From Roseateles toxinivorans (GTDB lineage Bacteria; Pseudomonadota; Gammaproteobacteria; Burkholderiales; Burkholderiaceae_C): 64,000 nucleotides of DNA. The translations under genes and the position numbers were made by a program. This document shows, in pieces, positions 55,194 to 63,863 of the stretch. How positions within the stretch are numbered: position 1 is the stretch's first letter; each line of letters opens with the position of its first letter. The stretch spans positions 186,001-250,000 of the forward strand of contig NZ_SNXS01000003.1 of assembly GCF_004362525.1 (NCBI RefSeq). The letters are read 5' to 3'. Below the pieces are notes generated by a model. The model made no database searches. It saw nothing but the letters and a program-made list of their open reading frames with translations, and was not told the origin of the DNA.

Positions 55194-55577
55194 ATGGACT
55201 ACTTTGTTGTCAAGACGGTGCATCAGGGCGCCGTGCTGCTGTCGATCAGCGGCTTCTTTGCCCGCGGCCTGGGCAGCCTGCTCGGTGCGGCCTGGGTGCA
55301 GGGCCGCCTGGCCAAGAGCCTGCCGCACGGCGTCGACGCGGTGCTGCTGCTGTCGGCGCTGTGGCTGGCCTGGATGCTGCGGCTGACGCCGGACGAGGCG
55401 CCCTGGCTGCTGGCCAAGATCATCGGCCTGCTGGTCTATATCGCCCTGGGCATGCTGGCGCTGAAACCTGGCCGGCCCTGGGGCTTGCGCGCCGCGGCCT
55501 GGCTGGCGGCGCTGGCCACCGTCGGCTGGATGGTCTCGGTGGCGATCACCAAGAACCCGCTGGGCTTTTTCAGCTGA
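55194..55577 (+). CDS. SirB2-family small membrane protein
   Basis: This 127-residue protein has four predicted helices and SirB2 family features (VKTVHQGAVLLSISGFFARG, HGVDAVLLLSALWLAWML, KIIGLLVYIALGMLALK). The conserved His residues near helix ends may bind metal or heme. The molecular function is not known. It ends the rightward NsrR operon and converges with the DGC gene with an 8-base overlap. Confidence 0.85.
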   Translation: MDYFVVKTVHQGAVLLSISGFFARGLGSLLGAAWVQGRLAKSLPHGVDAVLLLSALWLAWMLRLTPDEAPWLLAKIIGLLVYIALGMLALKPGRPWGLRAAAWLAALATVGWMVSVAITKNPLGFFS

Positions 55578-55977
55578 GGCCAGGCCCGGCGCCGCGGTTC
55601 AGGGACTGGATGCGTTCGACGAGCAGCGGATAGATCTGCTCGGCCTGGGCCGCATCGAAATCGGCGTGGTATTTCTTGGCCACGCCGGTCTTGGCCAGCA
55701 TCACATGGTCGATCGCCGTGACACCGCGCTCGGCCAGGCAGCTCCTGGCGCAGGCCAGCATGCAACCATCAATGGCAACGATGGGCCGGCCCTCGCTGGC
55801 CGCATCGCGGGCGCGCCGCACCAGGCTGCGCACATTCCCGCCGACACCGGCGATGCAGGACATCTCGGCCACACCCTCGCGGTCCAGACGCAGGGCCAGA
55901 TGGTTGGCCAGCTGCGCGGCGCTGGAGCAGCCGGAGCAGGAATAGACCAGTGGCAGGTCGGTGTTCGATGCGCTCAT
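55570..55977 (-). CDS. DGC-domain zinc-binding protein
   Basis: This 135-residue protein is a single DGC domain. C14-x2-C17 (YSCSGCSS), C41 (SCIAG) and the DGC core IDGCMLACARSC (C72, C76, C80) are all present, consistent with a metal site. DGC proteins are annotated only as putative zinc-binding. The gene is coupled (ATGA) to the FmdE-like gene upstream, and a perfect Dnr box precedes the pair, placing it in the denitrification response. The function is not known. Confidence 0.85.
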   Translation of the reverse strand: MSASNTDLPLVYSCSGCSSAAQLANHLALRLDREGVAEMSCIAGVGGNVRSLVRRARDAASEGRPIVAIDGCMLACARSCLAERGVTAIDHVMLAKTGVAKKYHADFDAAQAEQIYPLLVERIQSLNRGAGPGLS

Positions 55978-56651
55978 GACACTCTCCTGCAGCTGCTTGC
56001 TTGGCTGGCCATCAGCAGCGGTGCTGAGTGCTGGCCGCGACGCTCGACGGCGCGCACCATGAACACGCCGGGGTCGTGGGCCAGGTCCAGCAGCAGATGC
56101 CGGACCCGCTGCTGCCACAGCCGTCCCATCAGTGCCAGCTGGTCGGCGGGCAGGGCCTCCTTGGCGTAGCGGCCGAGCAGCGCGTCGAGTGCGGGATCGG
56201 CCGGCGCCAGGGCCAGATCGGCCTGAGCGTCGACGGCGGCATGGTTGTCCAGTCGCGTGTAGCGCAGCGACAGCGGCAGATCGGGTGCGAAACGCTGCAG
56301 ACCGACGCGTGAATGACGGCCGGCAAGGCCCTTGAAGCCGCTGCGGCCGGCCGCGCCGGTGAGCATCTGCACGACGGTGGCCACCACGCCGGTGCTGCCG
56401 GCGCGGGCGTCGTCGCGGAACTCGACCTTGATGCCGCCGCGCTCGGGCAGACCCTGGGGATAGAGCTCACGCAGGGCCAACCAGGTCAGCCAGTAGGCGG
56501 CGGCCACCGTCGGACAGGAGTGGCCGGCCAGTCGCACGGCGTCGCCATAGCCATACTCAAGCACGCCGCCCTCGGCGCAGGCCAGGGTCTCGGCCAGTGC
56601 GTCGTGGACGCGCAACCGGGGCACGTCGGCGTAGAAGTCGGGGAGTTGCAT
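55974..56651 (-). CDS. FmdE-like domain protein
   Basis: This 225-residue soluble protein has the FmdE-family metal motif GHSCPT (H44, C46), preceded by YGYGDAVRLA. The core region includes VEFRDDARAGSTGVVATVVQMLTG and FKGLAGR, but the C-terminal zinc ribbon of archaeal FmdE is absent. FmdE is named from formylmethanofuran dehydrogenase, yet bacterial relatives have no established role. It is translationally coupled to the DGC gene. A perfect Dnr/FNR box is centred about 90 bp upstream. Confidence 0.75.
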   Translation of the reverse strand: MQLPDFYADVPRLRVHDALAETLACAEGGVLEYGYGDAVRLAGHSCPTVAAAYWLTWLALRELYPQGLPERGGIKVEFRDDARAGSTGVVATVVQMLTGAAGRSGFKGLAGRHSRVGLQRFAPDLPLSLRYTRLDNHAAVDAQADLALAPADPALDALLGRYAKEALPADQLALMGRLWQQRVRHLLLDLAHDPGVFMVRAVERRGQHSAPLLMASQASSCRRVS

Positions 56652-56734
56652 GGCGCTGATTGGGACATCTCGCGCCGCGCCCGTCCTTGATGCATCACAA
56701 GCCTGCGCGGCAGGATCGTGCCGCTGGGCCTGCT

Positions 56735-56748
56735 TTGATGCACATCAA
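56735..56748. promoter_or_regulatory. Perfect Dnr/FNR box, FmdE/chemoreceptor divergent region
   Basis: TTGATGCACATCAA matches TTGAT-N4-ATCAA at all ten positions. It is centred 90 bp from each of the two divergent genes (FmdE-like leftward, chemoreceptor rightward). No convincing -10 decides which one it serves. Confidence 0.8.
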
Positions 56749-56830
56749 TAGTTGCCCCAACGCGGCGGCCTCAGGCCCTTATCTCGCGCTGCGCAAATCC
56801 GATGGCAGGGCATCACTTTTCGAGAACAAG

Positions 56831-58387
56831 ATGAATGCACTGAAGAACTTCAAGCTCGGCACCCGGCTCGGCCTGGGCTTTGCCATCGTGTTGGTCATGA
56901 TGGCCGCAATGCTGCTGCTGGCGCAGGCGGGCTTCTCCCGCCTTGGCAGCGAGACCGACAAGATTGTCGGCAAGGACTGGGCCAAGGCCGAAGCCGCGGC
57001 CACCGTCAACACGCTGGTGCGGGCCAATGCACGCCGCACGATGGAGCTGTTCTTCGCCAAGGACAGGGCGCAGCTGGACAAGACACGGCAGTTCATCGAC
57101 AGCAACAAGCTCCAGATCAGCGAGGCATTGGCCACCTTGGACAAGCTGGTCTATCTGCCCGAAGGCAAGGCGCTGCTGGAGCGCGTCAAGCGGTCCCGTG
57201 CTGCCTATGTGGGCTCGTTCTCGGCTGTTGACCGCCTGATCGGCGAGGACCAGCGTGATGCCGCCACCCAGCTGTTGCTGACCGAAACCCTGCCGGCCAT
57301 CGATGTGCTGCAGGCCGATGTGGCAGCACTGACCTCCTTGCAGAACAAGCTGGTCAATGCCAGCGGTGCATCGATCGCCGAAGGCATCGTGTCGACGCAG
57401 CGGCTGCTGCTGGGCTTGGGCATCGCCGCCCTGCTCGCCGGTAGCGCACTGTCCTGGCTGCTGACCCGCTCGATCACGGTGCCGATCCACGAGGCAGTGT
57501 CCGTGGCCGAGAGCGTGGCCGCTGGCGACCTCAGCGTTCACGTTGAAGTCGCGGGCAAGGACGAGACCGCCCGTCTGTTGCGTGCCTTGCAGGTCATGAC
57601 GGCCAGCCTGTCGGCGACCGTGAGCCAGGTGCGCCAGAGTTCGGACTCGATCGCCACCGCCTCCAGCCAGATCGCCAGCGGCAATGCCGACCTGAGTCAG
57701 CGCACCGAGGAGCAGGCGGCCAATCTGCAGCAGACCGCGGCCTCGATGGAGCAGCTGACCGGCACCGTGAAGAGCAATGCCGACACCGCCCGCCAGGCCT
57801 CGCAGCTGGCCGGCTCGGCCAGCGATGTGGCGGCCCAGGGCCGCGAGGTGGTCGGCGAAGTGGTGCAGACGATGGATGACATCAATGCCTCCAGCCATCG
57901 CATCGTGGACATCATCGGCGTGATCGACGGCATTGCCTTCCAGACCAATATCCTGGCCCTGAATGCCGCGGTGGAGGCGGCGCGGGCCGGCGAGCAGGGC
58001 CGCGGCTTTGCGGTTGTGGCCGGTGAGGTGCGCAGCCTGGCGCAGCGCAGCGCCCAGGCCGCCAAGGAGATCAAGACCCTGATCAACGACAGCGTCGAGC
58101 GCGTCGAGAAGGGCAGCCAGTTGGTCGGCAGCGCCGGACGCACCATGGGCGACATCGTCAACCAGGTGAAGCGGGTCAGCGACCTGATCGCGGAGATCAG
58201 CGCGTCCACCCAGGAACAGACCACGGGCATCGGCCAGGTCGGCAGCGCCGTGCAGCAGCTGGACCAGGTGACGCAGCAGAATGCCGCCCTGGTCGAGGAG
58301 AGCGCGGCGGCGGCCGACAGCCTCAGCCAGCAGGCGGCGGAGCTGGTGCGCTCGGTCGGCGTGTTCAAGATCGCCGCATTGACCTGA
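56831..58387 (+). CDS. Methyl-accepting chemotaxis protein
   Basis: This 518-residue transmembrane receptor has TM1 (about 14-32), a four-helix-bundle periplasmic sensor (about 33-188), TM2 (about 190-212), a HAMP domain (about 213-265) and a signalling domain. The hairpin tip [36 protein letters not shown] is present but the C-terminal methyltransferase-docking pentapeptide is not. The ligand is unknown. The ATG at 56831 follows an open frame. The perfect Dnr box upstream suggests expression under denitrifying conditions. Confidence 0.92.
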   Translation: MNALKNFKLGTRLGLGFAIVLVMMAAMLLLAQAGFSRLGSETDKIVGKDWAKAEAAATVNTLVRANARRTMELFFAKDRAQLDKTRQFIDSNKLQISEALATLDKLVYLPEGKALLERVKRSRAAYVGSFSAVDRLIGEDQRDAATQLLLTETLPAIDVLQADVAALTSLQNKLVNASGASIAEGIVSTQRLLLGLGIAALLAGSALSWLLTRSITVPIHEAVSVAESVAAGDLSVHVEVAGKDETARLLRALQVMTASLSATVSQVRQSSDSIATASSQIASGNADLSQRTEEQAANLQQTAASMEQLTGTVKSNADTARQASQLAGSASDVAAQGREVVGEVVQTMDDINASSHRIVDIIGVIDGIAFQTNILALNAAVEAARAGEQGRGFAVVAGEVRSLAQRSAQAAKEIKTLINDSVERVEKGSQLVGSAGRTMGDIVNQVKRVSDLIAEISASTQEQTTGIGQVGSAVQQLDQVTQQNAALVEESAAAADSLSQQAAELVRSVGVFKIAALT

Positions 58388-58433
58388 ATCGGGGTGGCGG
58401 CGGCGCGACTGGCGCTATGCTCCTGCCACGAAT

Positions 58434-58454
58434 GACCCGGCCCTGTGCCGGGTC
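58434..58454 (+). terminator. Intrinsic terminator after the chemoreceptor
   Basis: GACCCGGC (58434-58441) pairs with GCCGGGTC (58447-58454) around a 5-base loop, followed by TTGTGGTTTT. It lies inside the open frame upstream of the acyltransferase and argues for that gene's later start. Confidence 0.65.
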
Positions 58455-58485
58455 TTGTGGTTTTCGCAATATCGTTTTCATCGCC

Positions 58486-59391
58486 ATGCTAGCAATCCTG
58501 CCTCCCTTCCTGCTGGGCTGCCTGTCGCTGACCCTGCTGATACTGAACACCCTGTTCTGGTGCGCGCTGCTGTTCAGCTTTTCGCTGGTCAAGCTGCTGC
58601 TGCCCTTTCATGCGGTACGGGTGCGCATGGACCCGCTGCTGAATCGCATCGCCACCGCCTGGATCACCTGCAACAGCCTCTGGTTCGGGCTGATACAGAA
58701 GCGGCCCTGGCGGGTGGAGGGGGTCGACGATCTGCGCTACGAGGGCTGGTATCTGGTCAACTGCAACCACCAGTCATGGGTGGACATCTTCGTGCTGCAG
58801 CGGGTGCTGAACAGGCGCATACCAATGCTGAAGTTCTTCCTGAAGCAGCAGCTGATCTATGTGCCGGTGATAGGCCTGGCCTGGTGGGCGCTGGACTTTC
58901 CGTTCATGAAACGCCATTCGAAGGCGGCCCTGCGGCGCAACCCCGAACTGCGGCTGCAGGATCGCGAGACCACCCGCCGCGCCTGCGAGAAGTTCGCCCT
59001 GGTGCCGACCAGCGTGATGAACTTTGCCGAGGGCACGCGCTTCACCGCGGCCAAGCACCGTGACCAGTCCTCGCCCTACCGCCATCTGCTCAAGCCCAAG
59101 GCCGGCGCGATGGCGCTGGCGCTGGGCGCGATGGGCGACAAGTTCCGCTCGCTGATTGACGTGACCATCGTCTACCCGGGCGGCACGCCGACGTTCTGGC
59201 AGTTCCTGTGTGGCCGGACCGCCGGCGTGGTGGTGCAGGTGCGCCAACTCCCGCTGCCGATGGAGTTCAGCACCGGCGACTATGGCGGCGACTCGGCCTT
59301 TCGCAGCCGCTTCCATCAATGGCTGGCCCAGCTGTGGGAGCAGAAGGACCAGCAGATCGCCGACGTGCTGGCCGCCGATCAGAAGCGGTGA
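58486..59391 (+). CDS. 1-acyl-glycerol-3-phosphate acyltransferase-like (YihG type)
   Basis: This 301-residue membrane acyltransferase has an N-terminal hydrophobic pair (about 1-35). The PlsC motifs are block I NHQSWVD (HX4D), block II KFFLKQQLIYVPVIG and block III FAEGTRF. It most resembles E. coli YihG, which adds acyl chains in phospholipid synthesis or remodelling. The frame is open to 58417, but that would include the terminator at 58434-58454, so the ATG at 58486 is preferred. It overlaps the convergent porin gene by 13 bases. Confidence 0.85.
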   Translation: MLAILPPFLLGCLSLTLLILNTLFWCALLFSFSLVKLLLPFHAVRVRMDPLLNRIATAWITCNSLWFGLIQKRPWRVEGVDDLRYEGWYLVNCNHQSWVDIFVLQRVLNRRIPMLKFFLKQQLIYVPVIGLAWWALDFPFMKRHSKAALRRNPELRLQDRETTRRACEKFALVPTSVMNFAEGTRFTAAKHRDQSSPYRHLLKPKAGAMALALGAMGDKFRSLIDVTIVYPGGTPTFWQFLCGRTAGVVVQVRQLPLPMEFSTGDYGGDSAFRSRFHQWLAQLWEQKDQQIADVLAADQKR

Positions 59392-60359
59392 CGGATGCCC
59401 AGTGAGTAGCTGGCGCCGCTGGACAGGCCATCGATCTTGTCGCTCATATAGACGGCGTACAGGTCGGTGCGCTTGGACATCAGGTGGTCGTAGCCAAAGC
59501 TGAAGGTCTTGCGCTTGGCGCCGGTCGAGGGCGAGATCAGTCCGTACTGCGCCAGCCACTTGCCGCTGCCCATGGGCACCGAAGCGCCAAGCGACGTCAG
59601 ACGGTAGTCGCGCTTGGTGCTGAGGTTGTCGACCTTGCCGAACTGGCCAAAGAGCTTGGCCACGCTGAGGTCGTAGGACATGGCCAGCTGCCAGGTCTTG
59701 GTGTCGTCCATCGGCACCGTGGCGCTGCCGTCCTTGGCGACCTTCTGGAACACCGCGCTGGCCGAGAAGGCGCCCTCGGAGTAGCCGGCATTGGCGCCCC
59801 AGTTGCGGCCACCGGCGCCTTCACCGGCGGCGACGATCAGCCCGAAGCCGAAGCCACCGAATTTGGGGCTCGTGTACAGCACCGAGTCGCTCCAGCCCGA
59901 GTCACCGCTGACGGTGCCGCTGGTGAAGTACTGGCGGATGCTCGGTGAATAGCCGAACGAGTCACCGAAGGCGTTGTAGACCAGGGTCGTGACGAACAGC
60001 GGCGTCGTGTTGCGGCCCAGCTTGACGCTGCCATAGTCCTTGTGCCCCAGACCGACGAAGGCATTGCGGGCCCAAAAGCCGTCGCCATTGAAACGCCCGG
60101 AGTTGCCAACGTCGGCGCGCAGGAAGGAATCCAGCGTGAAGAAGGCGCTGAGGCCGTCGCCGAGATCCTCGCTGCCCGTCAGGCCGAAGTAGCTGGTGCT
60201 CAGCTTGCCGCTCTCGGCACCCTTGACGGCCTTGCCTCCGGGGTTCTTGGTCGAGCCGGCGCTCATGTCCACCAGGCCATAGAGCTTGACCGAATTCTGG
60301 GCCTGGGCGGCGCCGCAGCACAGCAGGGCGGCGGCAACGGCGAGTCGTATGTTCATCAT
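59379..60359 (-). CDS. Gram-negative porin (OmpC/betaproteobacterial general porin)
   Basis: This 326-residue trimeric-porin-type protein has a signal peptide (about 1-21, GAAQAQ). It starts SVKLYGLVDMSAG, carries GSEDLGDGLSAFFTLDS and GLGHKDYGSVKLGRN, and ends in the aromatic C-terminal RF needed for barrel assembly. These are signatures of the Burkholderiales porin family. It follows the ABC permease by 34 bases on the same strand and may provide outer-membrane entry for that importer's substrate. The start is either of two adjacent ATGs. Confidence 0.9.
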   Translation of the reverse strand: MMNIRLAVAAALLCCGAAQAQNSVKLYGLVDMSAGSTKNPGGKAVKGAESGKLSTSYFGLTGSEDLGDGLSAFFTLDSFLRADVGNSGRFNGDGFWARNAFVGLGHKDYGSVKLGRNTTPLFVTTLVYNAFGDSFGYSPSIRQYFTSGTVSGDSGWSDSVLYTSPKFGGFGFGLIVAAGEGAGGRNWGANAGYSEGAFSASAVFQKVAKDGSATVPMDDTKTWQLAMSYDLSVAKLFGQFGKVDNLSTKRDYRLTSLGASVPMGSGKWLAQYGLISPSTGAKRKTFSFGYDHLMSKRTDLYAVYMSDKIDGLSSGASYSLGIRHRF

Positions 60360-60393
60360 GCTTGGGGTCCTCATTTCAATGGTGAATCTGTCG

Positions 60394-61164
60394 TCAATGG
60401 TTCTCGCCACCGCGGTGGGCCCAGCCGGTCAGGCGGCGCTCGAGCACGGCGAACAATTCGTACATCAGCATCGCCATCGCGCCGACGACGACCAGGCCGG
60501 CAAAGGCCAGGCCCATCTGCATCGAGGCACCGGCCGAGATCAGCAGATAGCCGATGCCCTCGTTGGCGGCCGTCATCTCGGACACCGTGGTGCCGACGAA
60601 GGCCAGGGTGATGGACACCTTCAGCGCGGCGAAGAAATAGGGCATGGAGCGGGGCAGACCGATCTTGGTCAGCACGTCCCAGCGGCTGGCGCCGAGCACG
60701 CGCAGCACGTCTTCCAGCTCCGGCTCCAGCGTGGCCAGGCCGGTGGCGATATTCACCATGATGGGAAAGAAGCTGATCAGAAAGGCAGTCAGCACCGCCG
60801 GCCCCGCGCCAATGCCGAACCAGACCACCAGGATCGGCACGAAGGCGGCCTTGGGCAGCGCATTGAATCCTGTCATCAGCGGGTACATGGCCCGGTAGGC
60901 CAGCTGCGAGCTGCCCATCAGAAAGCCAAGCAGCACGCCGACAACGATGGCGATGCCGAAGCCCAGCAGCGTGACCCAGAAGGTGCGCCAGGCATGGCCC
61001 AGGATGGCGCTGTGGAACTCGACCAGCGCCTGCCCAATGCGCCAGGGGCTGGGGAAGATGAAGTCCGAGACCTGGAACAGCGTGCAGGCGCCCTGCCAGA
61101 ACAGCAGGATCAGGGCCAGCAGCAGCCAGGGTGCATAACGTTGCACGAACGAGGTCTTGATCAT
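60394..61164 (-). CDS. ABC importer permease (SsuC/TauC-like)
   Basis: This 256-residue inner-membrane permease has six helices and a BPD-transport signature loop (GASRWDVLTKIGLPRSMPYFFAALKVS, the EAA-type motif). It belongs to the nitrate/sulfonate/taurine/thiamine-precursor group. It overlaps the ATPase stop by 4 bases and forms one transporter with the two genes upstream. Confidence 0.92.
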   Translation of the reverse strand: MIKTSFVQRYAPWLLLALILLFWQGACTLFQVSDFIFPSPWRIGQALVEFHSAILGHAWRTFWVTLLGFGIAIVVGVLLGFLMGSSQLAYRAMYPLMTGFNALPKAAFVPILVVWFGIGAGPAVLTAFLISFFPIMVNIATGLATLEPELEDVLRVLGASRWDVLTKIGLPRSMPYFFAALKVSITLAFVGTTVSEMTAANEGIGYLLISAGASMQMGLAFAGLVVVGAMAMLMYELFAVLERRLTGWAHRGGENH

Positions 61165-61976
61165 TGCGCCACCTCGCCGCCGCTCTTTCGTAGTGCGCCA
61201 ATGTGGCCGCGCAGCTCGTGCACGATCTCGGTGAAGGCCGGTGTGTAGGTCACCTCCAGGTCGCGCGGGCGGGGCAGCTCGATCTTGCGTGCATGCAGCA
61301 GCCGGCCGGGGCTGCGGCTCATCACATGCACGGTGTCGGCCAGGAACACGCTCTCGCGCAGATCGTGGGTGACGAGAATGACGTTGAACTGCTTGGCCGC
61401 CTGCAGGTCGCGCAGGGTGCACCACAGCTCCTCGCGGGTGAAGGCGTCGAGCGCACCGAAGGGCTCGTCAAGCAAGAGCAGCTGCGGCTCATGGATCAGC
61501 GCGCGGCAGATGCTGGCGCGCTGCTGCATGCCGCCCGACAGCTGCCAGGGGAACTTGTCCTCGTAGCCGGCCAGGCCGACGCTGGCCAGCAGCGCACGGG
61601 CGCGGGCCTCGAACTCGGCGCGCCGGGTTTTCAATTGCGAGCGAAAGGGCTCGACGATCTCCAGTGGCAGCAGCACATTGGCCAGGGTCGTGCGCCAGGG
61701 CAGGAGCGAGGGCGCCTGGAAGGCCATGCCGCTGATCTTCAGCGGCCCGGTGACCGGCAGGCCATCGACGAAGATCTCGCCGCGGCTGGGCCGCTTCAGC
61801 CCAGTGGCCAGCTTCATGAAGGTCGACTTGCCGCAGCCCGAAGGCCCGACGATGGCCACGAACTCGCCGCGCTGCAGCTGCAGCGAGACGTCCTCGACGG
61901 CGAACCTGCCCTGCGCCAGCAGGGCCTCGTTGTAGGCCAGCCAGACGCCGCGGAAATCGACAAACGGCTGATCCAT
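61161..61976 (-). CDS. ABC importer ATPase (SsuB/TauB-like)
   Basis: This 271-residue ATPase has Walker A GPSGCGKST, a Q-loop (AFQAPSLLPWRT), signature LSGGMQQRA, Walker B LLLLDEPFGALD and switch His THDLRES. All are typical of the nitrate/sulfonate/taurine family. It is coupled to both the substrate-binding and permease genes by overlapping stop and start codons. Confidence 0.95.
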   Translation of the reverse strand: MDQPFVDFRGVWLAYNEALLAQGRFAVEDVSLQLQRGEFVAIVGPSGCGKSTFMKLATGLKRPSRGEIFVDGLPVTGPLKISGMAFQAPSLLPWRTTLANVLLPLEIVEPFRSQLKTRRAEFEARARALLASVGLAGYEDKFPWQLSGGMQQRASICRALIHEPQLLLLDEPFGALDAFTREELWCTLRDLQAAKQFNVILVTHDLRESVFLADTVHVMSRSPGRLLHARKIELPRPRDLEVTYTPAFTEIVHELRGHIGALRKSGGEVAQ

Positions 61977-63019
61977 CAACGCTTGGCCGGCAGGATGTTC
62001 AGCTCGGCCTTGCCCGGCAGAAAGCTGCCGTTCCACACCGCATCGGCGTTGACCCGCGTCTTGGTGCCGTAGGCATCGGAGATCTGGCTGGCCATCAGCG
62101 CCAGGCGCGGGGCCAGGACTTGACCGAAGCCCTCGCTGCGGGCATCGGGGCTGGCAATCACCGCGTCGATGGCCAGGCGCAGGCGGCGCTTCTCCAGCGC
62201 CTCGTTGATGATGCCGTCGCGCTCCTTGACAAAGGCAATCGCGGCGTCGGGGTTGGCCATCACCTCCTTGGCACCGCGGGTAAAGGCGAGCAGGAAGGCC
62301 TTGATCAGCTCCGGTTTCTCCTTGATCAGCTTGGGGCTGGCGATGATGGCGTTGCCGTAGAGCTTGACGCCATGGTCGGCATAGGGGAAGACAATCACGT
62401 CCTCGGCCTTGACACCGCGCGCCTCCAGATTCAGCAGCGAGGTGAAGGAGAAGCCGGTGATGGCGTCCACATCGCCGCGCATCAGCATCGTTTCGCGCAG
62501 CGGCGGGTCCATGCTGGTCCAGGTCACGGGGCCCAGGCCGTTGGCCTTGGCAAAGATCGCAAAACCGCGCCGGCCGGCGTCGAACACCGGTGCGCCCAGC
62601 TTCTTGCCGCTCAGCGCCGCCACCGTGGTGATGCCGGACTTCTTCATTGCCAGCACCGCGGCCGGGGTGTTGTTGTAGACCATCATCACCGCCACGGGCT
62701 TGTTCGGTGCGTCGGGGTTGTTGGCGTGAAACTCCATCAGCGCGGCCATGTCGGCAAAGCCGATGTCGTAGGAACCCGAGGCCACGCGGGTGACTGCCCC
62801 GCCCGAGCCATTGCCGGCGTCTACGCTGACATCGAGCTTGGCCTCCTTGAAATAGCCCTTGGCCACCGGAAGCAGGAACAGCGCCGCCGGGCCCTCGAAG
62901 CGCCAGTCGAGCTGGAATTTGAGCGGGGTGGTTTGCGCGTGGCCGAGCTGGCTCGTGAAGCCGAGAGCGCCGGCAAGGGCGGCTGCCAGCCAGGTGCGGC
63001 GGGCGGGGAAGCGGGGCAT
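61976..63019 (-). CDS. ABC importer substrate-binding protein (NMT1/SsuA-like)
   Basis: This 347-residue periplasmic binding protein has a signal peptide (about 1-28, ending LGHAQ) and an NMT1/THI5-like fold (PLKFQLDWRFEGPAALFLLPVAKGYFKEAKLDV, then SYDIGFADMAALMEF). The W-rich DWRFEG start resembles binding proteins for thiamine-pyrimidine or aromatic sulfonate/carboxylate ligands. The ligand cannot be fixed. It heads the SBP-ATPase-permease-porin run. Confidence 0.9.
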   Translation of the reverse strand: MPRFPARRTWLAAALAGALGFTSQLGHAQTTPLKFQLDWRFEGPAALFLLPVAKGYFKEAKLDVSVDAGNGSGGAVTRVASGSYDIGFADMAALMEFHANNPDAPNKPVAVMMVYNNTPAAVLAMKKSGITTVAALSGKKLGAPVFDAGRRGFAIFAKANGLGPVTWTSMDPPLRETMLMRGDVDAITGFSFTSLLNLEARGVKAEDVIVFPYADHGVKLYGNAIIASPKLIKEKPELIKAFLLAFTRGAKEVMANPDAAIAFVKERDGIINEALEKRRLRLAIDAVIASPDARSEGFGQVLAPRLALMASQISDAYGTKTRVNADAVWNGSFLPGKAELNILPAKR

Positions 63020-63110
63020 GGGGAGTCTCCGTCAAAGCAGGGGTTGACTGCCCTGCTCGCAAGCTCCGTGCCAATGACCCTAGGAGGGGTAGGGGATGCC
63101 CGCTAAAACG

Positions 63111-63139
63111 GTATACAAAACAGTGGCTTCACTGTGTAC
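63111..63139. promoter_or_regulatory. Operator-like inverted repeat upstream of the ABC importer
   Basis: ACAGTG-GCTT-CACTGT (63120-63135) is flanked by GTATAC on the left and GTAC on the right. It forms an extended dyad about 100 bp upstream of the substrate-binding gene. It could be the operator of an unlinked regulator, such as one of GntR type. Confidence 0.4.
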
Positions 63140-63231
63140 GAACTCGCATTGACCGCAGGATGGCCGATACCTAGGCACGCAGGCCTCGGGAACTCGGTGC
63201 ACCAGTCTGGTGTGTCTGCAGTCTTGTCGGC

Positions 63232-63253
63232 GCACCACCGTGAACGGTGGTGC
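63232..63253. terminator. Hairpin after the outer-membrane protein gene
   Basis: GCACCACCG-TGAA-CGGTGGTGC is a perfect 9-bp stem just past the stop of the leftward gene ending at 63258. No T-run follows, so termination is only probable. Confidence 0.45.
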
Positions 63254-63257
63254 AGCG

Positions 63258-63863
63258 TCAGAAGGCGTAGCTCAGGCCCACCTGGATGACCGGGGTGAAG
63301 CGCAGGTCGCGCAGCACATCGTCCAGGCTGCGGGCGAGGCTTGGATTGCGGCCCAGGCGCAGGCCATTGCTGGCGCCGATGCCGACCAGGCCGAAGTCGG
63401 CCTTGAAACCCCAGGTGCCCTGGGCGGATTGGCCGGTGTAGCCGATGCCGATATAGGGCAGGGTGGTGTTGGGGTCGCCGCCGTCATGACCGGGGCCCCA
63501 CAGATTCATCGATTGGCGGCTGACCGAAAGGCCGCTGGGGGCGCTCAAGCCGCCCAGGGTCAGCGAACTCGGGCCCATCAGCAGGCCGCTGGTGGCGCGC
63601 AGGCCGCCACTGGTGCGCGAGCCCAGCAGCGAGCCGGTCAGGTAGTAGTCGCCCAGCAGGCTGGCGCTGAGCAGGCGCGGGGCGCTGCTGTGGCGTTCGC
63701 CGTCGGCGGTGTTCAGCTGCAACCGGCCCTGCCAGCGAGGCCAGTCGGCCTGGTTCAGGCTGAGCTTGGGGCCGAGCCCATCGGCCGCCTGTGCCGGAGT
63801 GAAAGCGCCGGCCAGGAGCAGGCTTGACAGTGCTGCCGTGAGCGAAAAACGCGCGAACTTCAT
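63258..63863 (-). CDS. Small outer-membrane beta-barrel-like protein, unknown
   Basis: This 201-residue protein has a signal peptide (about 1-26, ending PAQAA) and alternating Gly/aromatic strands through the body. Its C-terminal strand TPVIQVGLSYAF ends in Phe, the outer-membrane insertion signal. Segments LPYIGIGYTGQSAQGTWGFKADFGLVGIG resemble OmpW/YfaZ-type barrels. Family and function are not assigned. It stands alone. The 137 bases to the right edge show no gene. Confidence 0.65.
   Translation of the reverse strand: MKFARFSLTAALSSLLLAGAFTPAQAADGLGPKLSLNQADWPRWQGRLQLNTADGERHSSAPRLLSASLLGDYYLTGSLLGSRTSGGLRATSGLLMGPSSLTLGGLSAPSGLSVSRQSMNLWGPGHDGGDPNTTLPYIGIGYTGQSAQGTWGFKADFGLVGIGASNGLRLGRNPSLARSLDDVLRDLRFTPVIQVGLSYAF

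Noticed and set aside
56687-56700. TTGATGCATCACAA as a second Dnr/FNR box
   Set aside because: The palindromic halves TGAT/ATCA are only two bases apart instead of four, so the spacing does not fit the consensus.
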